From Manduca sexta (taxonomy: Eukaryota > Arthropoda > Insecta > Lepidoptera > Sphingidae): a stretch of DNA of 64,000 bases. The DNA lies in the NCBI RefSeq assembly GCF_014839805.1, contig NC_051131.1, positions 9,908,913-9,972,912 on the forward strand. The letters are read 5' to 3'. The number at the start of each line of letters is the position of its first letter. The stretch's first letter is position 1. A program made the translations under genes and the position numbers. The notes beneath the pieces were generated by a model. It saw nothing but the letters and a program-made list of their open reading frames with translations. It had not been told where the DNA came from and searched no databases. Shown piece after piece: positions 28,205 through 38,863 of this stretch.

Positions 28205-28505
28205 AATCCATGTTGGTATTTTATCGATATTGACACCTTTCGAAGTATTATTCTTATTCAGTATTCTTCAAATAAATGCACGCAACGAAATAGTTTTTAC
28301 GAAATATTTTCTTTTTTTCTGCCTCATCTGTCTTTTTTTGTCTATGTCAATACATTCGTTTGAAATGAGTGTGTTAAGACAAACAAAAAAATAGATGACG
28401 CAGAAAAAAATAAATAATAATATATAAACACTATTTCGTTACGTTCATTTTTATGAGAAATACTGATTTTAAATAAACTTTCAAAATCGATAACAATACC
28501 AACAA
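28205..28505. repeat. Long inverted repeat (foldback) between SNX13 and rogdi
   Basis: The left arm (about 28207-28342) and right arm (about 28380-28505) are imperfect reverse complements. They share, in order, GGTATT-ATCGAT-TTGA, ATCAGTATT, the NNACGAAATAGT core, and TTTTTTTCTGCNTCATCT. The arms are so similar that opposite-strand ORFs encode look-alike peptides ('ARNEIVFTKYFLFF' and 'ERNEIVFIYYYLFF'). It could be a MITE or a hairpin-forming element in the rogdi 3' region. Confidence 0.8.
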
Positions 28506-29567
28506 GAATCCCACAACATATTAATTTAAAATACAATTATTACACTTTCAAATTTGGTATGATGCTTATTTTGGTATTAGAACAACACAATGCAACAATT
28601 AAGAGTATGGAGAGATATAAAAACAGTACACAATAATTACAAAGATATATTAGAGGAATATCAAGGCGGGAGTCATTATGGATTGTATAGAATTTATTAC
28701 ATTTTACTAATAAAAGTTACATACATGTCTAATAGTTATGGAGTGTTTTGTCTTGCTGTGTTGAATGGCGTTTACAATCGGAGGAAGCGAGACAAAACAT
28801 TGTATAACTGACAGAGGTATACAGCGATTATTATTAAGGCATTTATAATGTAAAGATTTCTTGCCACATTTTATAATAAATTTCCACATTATAAGGGAAC
28901 TCAAGCAGAGGTTATTGCGCCTGCGCCTGTAGTTGTCGCAGTATATTTGTATAACATTTATTATAGTGAAAAACTCGCATTATATCATAAAAGAGCAATC
29001 TTTTGTGTTGACGTTATACCTTAATTTTTAATATTTTACAAAATATCTATGTTCTCTTATACATTATGGCGATTTAGAAATAAAATTCGAAGCGTTATTG
29101 CTTCCACGTTGCATTGAAATTCTTTTAACTTTACATTCAGATCTATTTCAATTGTGCACTTAACAATACCATACAAAATAGTGTTTTTAGATTAAATGAA
29201 AGTTTCATATAAAAGTAGCCTCCATTTGATGATCGTCAATACTGTTATAAATTATCAGAAATAAATATTTTGGCAGGTTTTAACAAGTCTTTATTTAAAT
29301 AAATAAACGAGGAAGCCAAAAAATCTTTTCAAAACTGATCATCAAATATCACATTTCTGTACACAAGTGCTTCATCTCAGATTAAATTATCCTATAAATA
29401 CGTTATTGTTAATAACTATACATTATATTACAACATATTCAACAAGAATATCAACAATGGACTCGACAACTATAACTAAATAAATACATGTACGTACATA
29501 AATACATTTTGTTTTGTATATGTCATACCTAGCGGTACGTAAGTAGTGTGTGGGTAACTAGTAGAGT
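28506..29567. other. Probable rogdi 3' UTR and downstream DNA
   Basis: It lies immediately 3' of the rogdi stop on the minus strand. A minus-strand AATAAA occurs near 29289-29294, about 275 bases past the stop, and is a candidate poly(A) signal. A short ORF at 28590-28811 has no family resemblance. Confidence 0.4.
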
Positions 29568-32500
29568 TCAGTTCAACAACATTGAAGCAGATCTTGATCC
29601 CACTGTGAAGTCCTTGTATTGGGAGAACACGCACAACTGAAAACAAAAACGATTTATGAAAAATTTTACATGTTAAGTTTATAAATGTAAGTTGATAAGG
29701 TTCATAATGCGTATTTCGATAGATATTTTTATCGATATCGAAAACCTATTTTTATTGATAAAAAATTAAAATAACATTTATGACCTCTCAAAGTTAATGT
29801 GCTAGAGCGAGGTAAAAAACATGACATGTGTAAGTGGGTAATTTTTTCTGTGTCAATTTCTTTCCGTGAAACCAATACTCAATCAAATAATGTATTTGAA
29901 CCTGTAAAATGTTATACATTATTCAGAATCCGTCAATATTATCTTTACCACCAGTTCTTACCAGAGAAGATCGGGCAAGATATTACTAATCAACACCTAT
30001 TCCAGCGACATTCACTCCTCAAAAATCATATAGTGTAAGTGTTTGAGATCAAACTATCCGACCGTGTTATCGCCCGATGATTGTCCAAAACGTGTAATCG
30101 ACGCGGTAACACAAAGCAAAGATAAAAACTCCTATAAGCCACATATCGACAATACATTAGTCACAAAAGATTATTAGTAATCTACAGAGTTTTTCACGAG
30201 TAAAACAATTATAAAGATCTTATCATGGCTACTAAAATACCTGTTATACGGCACGACGAGATAAAATGTACCTTTCGAGTATAATCAAAACATTATCTCC
30301 CTGATAAATGATTGATTGGCCAAGACAATGAACTAAGAAACTTGATATGCTAGAGAAAATAAGTTGAAAAAACCTTTTTGGCAGAGTCTTATGGTATATA
30401 TTCGCTTGGTAATATTAAAATGGAAAAGTATTTCCTTACTAGATATCTAACCACTAGAATAGGTTTATTTTAAGTGCAAAATGCTAGGGATTTCCCTTTG
30501 CTGCACTTAACTTGTATGAGTCAACAATAAAAATATAATTTTCTAACATGCCCATTACATAAATATAGAGTTTGCACATCACTTGTAAATAACTACAAGA
30601 ATTTAGATGCTGATTTCACATTTTTTTACGACTATGGCAAAGTTAACCCATTCCCCCTACTGGTAAGTAAATTCGGGTCCGGATAGAATGTCGACTGAAG
30701 AGAAATTATCCAGCGCCGACACCGCCACCAACCAACTCGCTGAAAAGTGAAAATTGCTCTCAGCATGGTCGCTTAATTTTTCAACGGTTGCGTGCACCTA
30801 GTGCTCCCAAAATTCCGGTGTGTTTGTATAAGCCGAACCCTATCAGCTTACAAACGTACATACATTCATAGTATCACGTCTCTATCCCATAGGGGTAGAC
30901 AGAGACTATAGATTGCCACTTCGCACGACTTTGGCATACTTCTCTTACTATCGCTAAGAAACATAAGTCATCTAAAAATGCATACCTTATCTTTAAGCTG
31001 TTGGCACATGTGTAGAGCTGCAGTCAGCATGAACAGCACATCGCTCAGCCACGGCACGGCACAATCCGCCTGACACGAGTCGATCCTCATCGTGCCATGC
31101 ACAGAACTCAACTGGTACGCGACGAATATCAACTTGTGCGATTGGATGTAGAACGATATCGCTAGGTCTTCGGGCAGGTTTGGCGATAGGGCTTTCTGGA
31201 AAATATAAAATTGCAATATTCGAAGTAAATGGTTAAAGTAAATGGTTAAAATAACACTATTTTGCCGATTTTTTTGCGGTTTTAATATCATAATTTTCTC
31301 CCGACGTAGCGAAGAATTTGCAGGCTCCGTGGTCGGACTAAGGTGCTAGTCATCCGAAAAGTCAAAGTTACAAAATCTACGCGATAAAATCGAAAATTAT
31401 TTATATTTTAATGTCTAACACTCGCGTAAACATAAGATATAATGATGAATAGTTATTAACATTTCATACATGCATATAACCTACACATATTATCTATAAA
31501 AAGAGTCGCGAGCTTAGCCAGCGCGTGCCTCCGGCGGAAGAGATAAAATATTCATCGATTTTAACACTTCTATAAGTAAAATGTTTGAAAAAAGTGGTGA
31601 AACGGTTCGCCATACTAAAAACGGCCATTGAGCAAAACATAAATAGTATTTCAATTTATATTTGAAAGTTAAGGAGCTAACATAAACGAATCAACTGAAA
31701 GAACAGAAATTGGAAAATGTTTTCATTATCAAAATGTAATGTAAACATCATCTTATCGACATAAGCTTTGTGCGTGATTCAAATTACGCTCAGATCACAC
31801 TTTTTGATAGATAACACAGTGAATTCATCTTGATATCACTATCCCAATAAAGGAGACAGCGTGGTATTAAAATAAGGATTAAATATTATCTTAATTCCGA
31901 TTGCATGATGTAATTGGCCATTAATTATTATTATCGATTTTTATTACAGATAATCTTAAAGCGACATATTGAGCCGGACGCGGCGCCGGCTAAGCGTGAA
32001 AAGGAGCTTTGACATGTGTAGTATAGGTATCTTAAGAAAATAGGTCACAGTCAACAATATTTAACACTCAATTTAATATTATAATCAAACTGGCAGACCA
32101 CTCTAGGATTAGTAGAAAGGTCTCAGAAAATAGTTTATAGTCAATAATATTCACTCAATATTATATTATCAAATTGTCAGACCACTCTTCAGGTTCTGAA
32201 TAACGTCATACTGTATCCATTCCAAACAATTTAATCATTATAAGACATGTCAAAACCGGGTGTATATTTTAAGTAATACATACCATATTTCTACTTTTCA
32301 TAAGTTCGTCAATTGCTCTTTTTTTAGGTAATACTAAGGCAGTACGCGCGCGCTGTAGAGAACCAATTAGACATTGAATTATGTGCAACACTTCTTCTGA
32401 CGATCTGTAATAAACAATTTAAAAAACATTGCGTCAAAGATAGCTTTAAAATTACCTTTTGTTAAATATATAATTTCAATCCAAGTATTATATAAAGAAT

Positions 32501-35321
32501 TCTCAAACATAAACACACATAGCATTTAGAAACAGGCATCCATTAATGCAAGTCAGAAAAATATAAGGGGACTCCATTTTCAACTGAGGGGAAACTAGGC
32601 CACCCTATTTCTGAGGGTCTCAGGTTTGAAGCACTCTGTACCTGTGAACAGCTCTGTAGCTTAGCCCAAGTATAAGGAAACCGTAAACTAAAAATAAACC
32701 TTTAGCGCCGTAAAAGTTGTTGTTGTTGACGAGATATATATTAATTGTGCCGCCACAAACTCTTCATTATTCCGCAATAATTTGCCGTTTAAATTAAAAA
32801 ACGTTTCATGTTTGACTGTTACTAGATATACTATAATTATAATACAATAGCTAATGTATTCTCTTGTCCTCATCCCTCCCTATAGGCTCGGCAACACACG
32901 TTTTTAACACACGACACAAAACAATTTGACCTTTCAAATGCCGGTCAGTTGCCTGACACAAACCTCTCTGGGGATTAATAAAAAACTGTTAATTTAAATA
33001 ATAACCACATTGGTCCAGGGGCAGTGAACTTACACAATAAAACCTTGGTTTGAAAAATCATACTATGAAATATTTGATAAGATATAAAAAAAAAACATAA
33101 AATAAAGGTATTTGATCTGAATTGCAAGTAACAAGTGTATACAATTCAATTCCTTACAAGATGGAAATACTGTGAATAACTATCAGTAGTATTTGTTATA
33201 CTTTTCTCTACTCTCTTTTGTATTTCTACATAATATGTATAATAATTATAACTGGTAATAATAAATTATTTTAATAATAAACCATGCAATCACATTCTAT
33301 TTCTCGTTTAAAACTAATTACTTGACATTAGACAACTAAAGGTCACTGTGTTAGACATTTTAGGATAAACAAACCTTGAAATAACATGGCTAGGTCATCA
33401 CTGATTGTAACGAGAATCTTTATTTATTATCTACCCTTGTTTATTGAATATTCTGTTATTTATGTTTTAAGTGATAATTATCAACAAACATTATAATCTA
33501 GTAATTTTCTTTGTTTTTAATTACTTTTATTGTAATGTGCAATACTTACAGGAGCAAGACATTTTTCTTAATCAAAAAAACTAAAAAAATGCTAAAATAA
33601 ATGTTCATACAATGCAGTACTGAAAATGCCATAAAAATATGAATAATAAGAATTAAATAAAAATTTTATCTTTGATATCTAACATTTTAAATGTGTTAAG
33701 TACTTTTATTACCTGAACACATAATGTTTATCAACATTATCAATATAACCAATGGCTTGCTGCAAATGATTAGCTGCATCTTGGATCTGCTGAAGCTTCC
33801 ACGGCCCATCCTGGTTGATAGAAGTACGGCATATTGAGTGCATTTGCCTCAACACCTTGAAACTTATGTCCTGTCAAAAATCCCACATACATCTTTATTC
33901 GGGGCAAGATTACAGTAGTGTCAATTAATGCCTTATATGATCATTTTATTATCATAAAAACCTGTCTTATTCTTGAACACTTACATGACTTGTGTAATAC
34001 ACTTACTAAAACAGATAATTATAAATTTTACTGCCAAATATGGTCATAATGACATTAAAGGGACCAGCTAATCTAGTCACCATATCCAATTGTCATTATA
34101 TTAGAAACACATACTTTTTTAAATACTATAAAAAATTATATTTTTTATATAATCTGTATCAGTATAACCAATTTCTTCTGTACATAGTTTTAACAAAATA
34201 ATATTATTATATATGCTTAATGCATAGATTATGTATGACCTAAATTATTGTATAATCTTGCAAATATTAGTTTCTCAGCAAACAGTGAATCTTATCATGT
34301 AACTCGGCAAGTGATAATATATTGTACAGTATTAACATTTAATCTTTCAATGGTTAGAAGTATGAACAGAGGAGAGGTTCAGAATGTGTAAACATAACAC
34401 AATATAATAGTCTAAACTATTATTAAAAATGCTGAATTTCTGTTACAATAGCCTAATGTCCGAAATTATTGTTTCAATTATGAACATTTTCACTAATGCA
34501 AAGCTTCATAATAATTATAATTAAGACAGTGCCCTCAGCAAAATGGCATTTATAGTATGGATATTGTTTCATAACTTTCAATATGAAAATGTCACTAAAA
34601 TTATTGATTTGGTGCATCTCCTTGAGTACCCATCATTAATACGCAAATTTAGTTAGAAAATTAAATAAGGAACATTTTGGTAGTTTAAAATTTTCAAAAA
34701 TAACTATATTTTACCTTATAAACCAATTATTTACAAGTCTTTGCATATTAACACCCATGACTTGTAGGCCATAGAAGTATGGAACAAATGTTCAAGGCCA
34801 TTTGCTAAGGAGAGGACTTAAATAAGCGTCTTTTTATTGTAGCAACAGAGTTTTATGCCGGTTGCGCTGCAAGCAGAGGCTATATGAATACATGTTATTA
34901 CTCACAGCATGTGTAATGCTATCTCCAGTCAAGGTAACAATACATTTCAGCTGCTCTGGTGTTGATGTCAAGATGAACTTGTCCTGTTTCTGTCCTTCGT
35001 TCCCATATAAAGGAACAGGAAACCTGTGGGCGCATTCCTGTGAAATTTGATAATTTGTAAGTATCCAAGGATACAATGAACCTAATAGCAAAACTTTCCG
35101 AATAATACTTACGACTAACACTGAATGCAGCTGATGTAGTATGGCGTGAACCTCCTCGCGGAGCACCCATTCAAACTCTTCTTTCTGAAAACAATTACAC
35201 GAAATGAATGGACATTACGACCTATTACACAAATTTATATGCCAATGTTACGCTAAGGCGATCAATGTATCATTTAACATCTTACCAAATTAGCGGCTTC
35301 TTCTTTTTCGTTGTCGCACAT
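29568..35321 (-). CDS. rogdi: Rogdi family protein, complete
   Basis: Seven minus-strand exons join in frame to 265 aa (human ROGDI is 287): 35321-35286, 35184-35113, 35037-34906, 33870-33713, 32404-32284, 31195-30986 and 29636-29568. Each junction has GT-AG sites with matching phase. Recognisable blocks are 'EEFEWVLREEVHAILHQL' (residues ~14-31), 'WKLQQIQDAANHLQQAI' (~104-120), 'SSEEVLHIIQCL' (~134-145), and the C-terminal 'DCAVPWLSDVLFML...CQQLKDK' (~215-243). All align with ROGDI in order. Rogdi proteins are leucine-zipper-like helical proteins linked to the RAVE/rabconnectin-3 machinery that assembles V-ATPase. They are required for memory in flies, and human loss causes Kohlschutter-Tonz syndrome. 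The start is set by the first ATG, 12 codons upstream of the first intron. A possible extra non-coding first exon ends near 35708. Confidence 0.93.
30868..30962 (+). repeat. Interspersed repeat fragment in rogdi intron
   Basis: It shares 'ctctatcccataggggta', 'agagact', 'gattgccact' and 'ggcatacttctct' with 63240-63330. Both lie in introns of unrelated genes, so this is an interspersed repeat. Confidence 0.65.
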
Positions 35322-36056
35322 TTCAATGAAATTTTTATGTACTAAATGATTAATTATTCACAATTTCCGAAAAGCACTGAACGTCACCCATCCACATCCA
35401 CGAGATTTCACAATTGATTGATGGGGGAAATGAAGGGATCGAGACGGGTGAGGGGGTTGCAAAAATTGTGAAATTGACACATGACAGATGTGATTCGTTC
35501 AAAAATTATTTTACCCCGATTATTTTATAAAGAACTAGAATCTTCTTGTGCTTGAAAAATGAGAATTTGAAATCAAAATTTACTCATGCATTACTTTACG
35601 TAATGAGCAGTAATGTTTTAAGTGATGTCAGCTTTTGACAAAAACGCCCTAACGTTATAGAGACATGCTATTCAATGGAATGTCGTACAGACATTTTGAG
35701 TCTTACCAATGAGCCGTGACACAGAAAGTATGGCGGCGAATTAAATTCAGGTACATACAATACATAGTATATGGTCTGCTAGAAAGTATTCATGGTTTCA
35801 GTTTTTCTAACTTATATTTTTCGGGAAACTAACATGGAAAGCTATAAATAATGCAATGAGTTTATAAACACAACTTTTTTTTTAGTTGGCCTGTCATTGA
35901 CTATATTTTTATTTGTACAAAACTGACAAAATTATGACATTGGATTTGACTGAAAGACAAAACGTAGTGATTAAATACACTTATAAATTAACCCATATAA
36001 CATATTTTGTTACAAACATAGTTAGATTCAGCTCTAAGTTTAAGATTTGACAAAAA
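35322..36056. promoter_or_regulatory. Divergent promoter interval between rogdi and the small membrane-protein gene
   Basis: Coding starts at 35321 (-) and 36057 (+) are separated by only 735 bases. A plausible minus-strand splice donor (ATTG|GTAAGA) near 35703 and a plus-strand one (CAG|GTACAT) near 35751 suggest that both genes may have non-coding first exons here. No TATA box was assigned. Confidence 0.4.
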
Positions 36057-36758
36057 ATGGTTTTCCCAAAACTGCTCGAAGGTGCTTATGATAGAATAGA
36101 AAAATATTTAAGGGCTTCTGATATTATTGCTGGGTAAAAGAAACATTGATATTATTTATATTTAACATTAGCATTTCATATAAAAGTTTATAAGTGAATG
36201 ATAATGTTAGTAGGTATGTATAAAATCGTGTAGGTAACGTATACTCACGACTTTTTCTTCGACGGGTTAGGCAGAGGTTTAAATGGTGCCCTAACATCTA
36301 TCTCGTAATAAGGATGGCGGACAAGAAACATTAGTTCGTGTGAGAATTCTAACTTAGGACGACTCAGGGAGGATAATGTGTTTTTTTGTATATCGACAAA
36401 TTTTGGAATCAACGCTTCACAGGCCTAATACTATGATTCAAACAATAACTTGCTGAAGATGTTTTTTCAACATTAGCTTACTTACTTCAAAGAAAATAGC
36501 GATTTAATGATGAACTAAATTATTTTCAGAAAATCAGGACGGCATATGAAATTTCCCTATACTATGTCAGCAAAGATTGCTCAGTTTCCTTATTTTTTAT
36601 ACATGAAAAAGAATTTCATATGGATGTATTACCCATTTGGCTTTCTTGGTGCTTTATACGTTTTTTCTATTATTCATGAAATGGCAAACTCGGAAGGTAA
36701 TAAACGTAGCTGGGCAGAATCTCAAAGAAAAATTGCTGAAAAGGAACACCACCATTAG
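36057..36758 (+). CDS. Small single-pass membrane protein, 101 aa, family not recognised
   Basis: Two exons (36057-36133 and 36530-36758) join in phase through GG|GTAAAAG and TTTTCAG|A. The protein opens MVFPKLLEGAYDRIEKYLRASD, has one hydrophobic segment near residues 55-77 ('FIWMYYPFGFLGALYVF'), and ends in a charged tail, AEKEHHH. The size, a basic segment before the membrane span and a short charged tail are typical of small mitochondrial inner-membrane subunits or assembly factors. That is inference; I could not match it to a named subunit. The gene is divergent from rogdi. ATTAAA signals lie just past the stop (about 36785). The intron contains an exon-like ORF on the opposite strand. 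Confidence 0.75.
36245..36424 (-). CDS. Lone exon-like ORF on the opposite strand, 59 codons plus stop, gene unknown
   Basis: A minus-strand open frame begins directly after a good acceptor (TATTAG|GCC at 36424) and ends TCG-TGA at 36245. It reads 'ACEALIPKFVDIQ', then 'LEFSHELMFLVRHPYYEIDV', then 'RAPFKPLPNPSKKKS'. The amino-acid composition looks like a real protein; all plus-strand frames here have several stops. It has no start codon and no matching upstream exon was found. Upstream (higher coordinates) lie the small-protein exon, the TIR element and the 38-kb fragment. It may be a terminal exon of a gene with a distant 5' end, or a pseudogene piece. I do not recognise the family. Confidence 0.4.
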   Translation of the reverse strand, partial: ACEALIPKFVDIQKNTLSSLSRPKLEFSHELMFLVRHPYYEIDVRAPFKPLPNPSKKKS

Positions 36759-36849
36759 TTATAGCATTTTATCTTAATGTGTATTAAAATTAAATTTATA
36801 TTTTTATTTTAACCATTTTAGTTTTTGCTGATTGAATATGTTTAAGTAT

Positions 36850-38061
36850 AGGTCAGGTGGGGCAAGTGCGCCGACGGGGTAAGTGCACCTACCCTAAAAA
36901 AATCGAGAACTATTGATGTTATACAATTACCGCAATCTTACATCTATGCCACTAACTGAAATACAGTTCCACTAAAAAACATAAATGGCTATGTTCATTT
37001 TAATACGATTTATTCGCCATTTTATTTTAAGTGTCATTTAGACCTGTAAACCGAGATGACCCCGTGAAAGATAACATCAAATATTTCAAGATATTTAACA
37101 TATTTCTGTAAACCAGTAAGGTGAATACATAGTTTAAACCTTTTATTTTAACTTCCTGCCTGAATTTTATTTATATATACTAAAATAAAGGATTTTTTAG
37201 CAATGCGAAAAAATGTACCTAAAAATTGTCGAGTAGGGCAAGTGCGCCACAGTTAATAGTCGTATGGCGCACTTGCCCCTGATCCATATATAACCAACCT
37301 TTTTTGAGAATAAATTTTACTAATATGAATTATTGTTATTAAAATGTTATACTTAACAGCAGATTTTTTTGTACTCAAGGTATTTTGTTTTGAGCCGACT
37401 TAAATAAAAGGGCGTATTAGTTAATTCGTTTTTACAAAAGAAAAACTGAAATACCTTGGTGTAGAGCAACTTTATGTGAATAGGTTGCAATTGTTCGATC
37501 AGGCACGTTATCTGGGTATAATGCAGCTAAAACATATCAAATGTCATAAGGCCAAATTCTAAGTAATTGAGTTATAACGCATTCAAAATTGTTAATTTCT
37601 ACATTTTTGTATGTTTTTTTTAAACAATAAAAAAATAAAATCTAAAATGTTTTCAAGCCCTGATTTACATATATATGGCGCACTTGCCCCGAATTTGATT
37701 TGACAGCCATAGTTTGTTATAATATTGAGTGATTAAAAATTATCCAAGAGCAATGCGAGTAAAACTTATTTCTCTATGGACTAAAGTGTGTGTTTTCTTT
37801 ATAATGTTTCATATTGGCGGTTTTTTACACAGGCGCACTTACCCCATTTCCGGAGGCAAGTGCGCCTACTACCATTTTTTACTTTGAGCAAAATATTATT
37901 AATTTATGGTCCGATTTCCTTGAATGGCTATAGGTTGTTATCACAAAATACCAAATATTCTTAAATTACTAAAATTACATTCTTAAGTCAGCACAAAAAG
38001 AAATTATTTTGCATTGAATCCAGCTATGAAAATTTTATGGCGCACTTCCCCCGACTGACCT
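36850..38061. mobile_element. Non-autonomous TIR element, copy 2
   Basis: It has the same orientation, termini and internal inverted motifs as copy 1, but is about 90 bp shorter because of an internal deletion near 37620. TA follows the right end (38062-38063); the left flank reads AT, so the target duplication is imperfect. Few substitutions separate the copies, pointing to recent activity. Its right edge sits 8 bases upstream of the ATG at 38070. Confidence 0.85.
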
Positions 38062-38069
38062 TATTTGAT

Positions 38070-38702
38070 ATGTTTCCATTTGGAAGTAAAAGCAGAGCAT
38101 TAGAAGGAAAGGTCAAAGTGCAGTCAGCCTCAAATGAATATTTTACGTTTGGTATATATTTACTAGCTGTAGGTCTCTCGTAATTTATGAGAGTCCGCCT
38201 GGGTAGGTACCACCGCAATGTCTACTTTTGCCGCCAAGCAATAATGTGAAGTCACTATTGTGTTCCGGTTGAAGGACATTGTAGCCAGTGTAACTATTGG
38301 ACATATTAATACTAGATGCTTATAAACAAATATATTCCATGGGAGCAAATTACTAGGATACAAAATGTTCATTTAAGAGATGTTACATCCTTATTCCAAA
38401 CAACAAAATTCGGTCGACAGTTACCTACTACATTTCCTTCTAACAAACTTCCAAAAAATTATACAAATATTCGCATTTATGATTTTATTGTAAGTTGTAA
38501 ATTAAGATAAAAAATAAGCTTGTATATGAAAATATGAAAACCAACCGTAATGTAATATAGGCTTTGATTTTGAATTCTTGCAGTTTTCTATGCGGGGCCG
38601 TTTGTTTACAGGATCTTTTATTTTTTTAACACTCAACACCAACTCATTTACATTTGACATTGGGCTCAATGGACTTGTTTCCAGAGCCGTAATAAATAAA
38701 TA
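38070..38702 (+). pseudogene. Unresolved plus-strand gene fragment or small broken gene
   Basis: Three pieces look coding. (a) 38070-38151 opens MFPFGSKSRALEG and runs to a candidate donor TTTG|GTATAT. (b) 38316-38489 includes 'VTSLFQTTKFGRQLPTTF' and ends at a good donor ATT|GTAAGT. (c) 38582-38702 begins after a strong acceptor (TTCTTGCAG), includes 'SFTFDIGLNGLVSRAVINK' and ends in TAA, with AATAAA repeats just past it. Pieces b and c join in phase. Pieces a and b do not, because a SINE fragment (38163-38308) lies between them. It is either a pseudogene or a gene whose true exon is elsewhere. No family was recognised. Confidence 0.35.
38163..38308 (+). repeat. Truncated SINE fragment
   Basis: It is the opposite-orientation, 3'-truncated relative of the repeat at 4385-4690. 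It shares 'gagagtccgcctgggta', 'gtaccaccgcaat', 'gtgttccggtt' and 'gaaggacattgtag'. It has no A-rich tail, so the 3' half was lost after insertion. Confidence 0.75.
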
Positions 38703-38863
38703 AAAAAAGACATTTGACATAAGCTATGAAAAAAGTTGTCAAATTCGTTTGTCGATTTCCTTGAGATTGCAATATTTTTGTAAACTGTTTTCGCGTTTAA
38801 AAATGTTCATTCACGTTACCGTAGGATAAGTGCCTCCTATAAAAGTGCTTGAAATACGGAAAA

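Noticed and set aside
28197..28536. Two 64-65-codon ORFs on opposite strands with hydrophobic sequence
   Set aside because: They are mirror products of the inverted repeat, not genes.
38502..38720. Minus-strand ORF opening MSNVFFYLF
   Set aside because: It overlaps the plus-strand terminal piece, which has a strong acceptor, in-phase partner and poly(A) signal; the minus ORF has no good donor and does not join the 36.2-kb orphan exon in phase.
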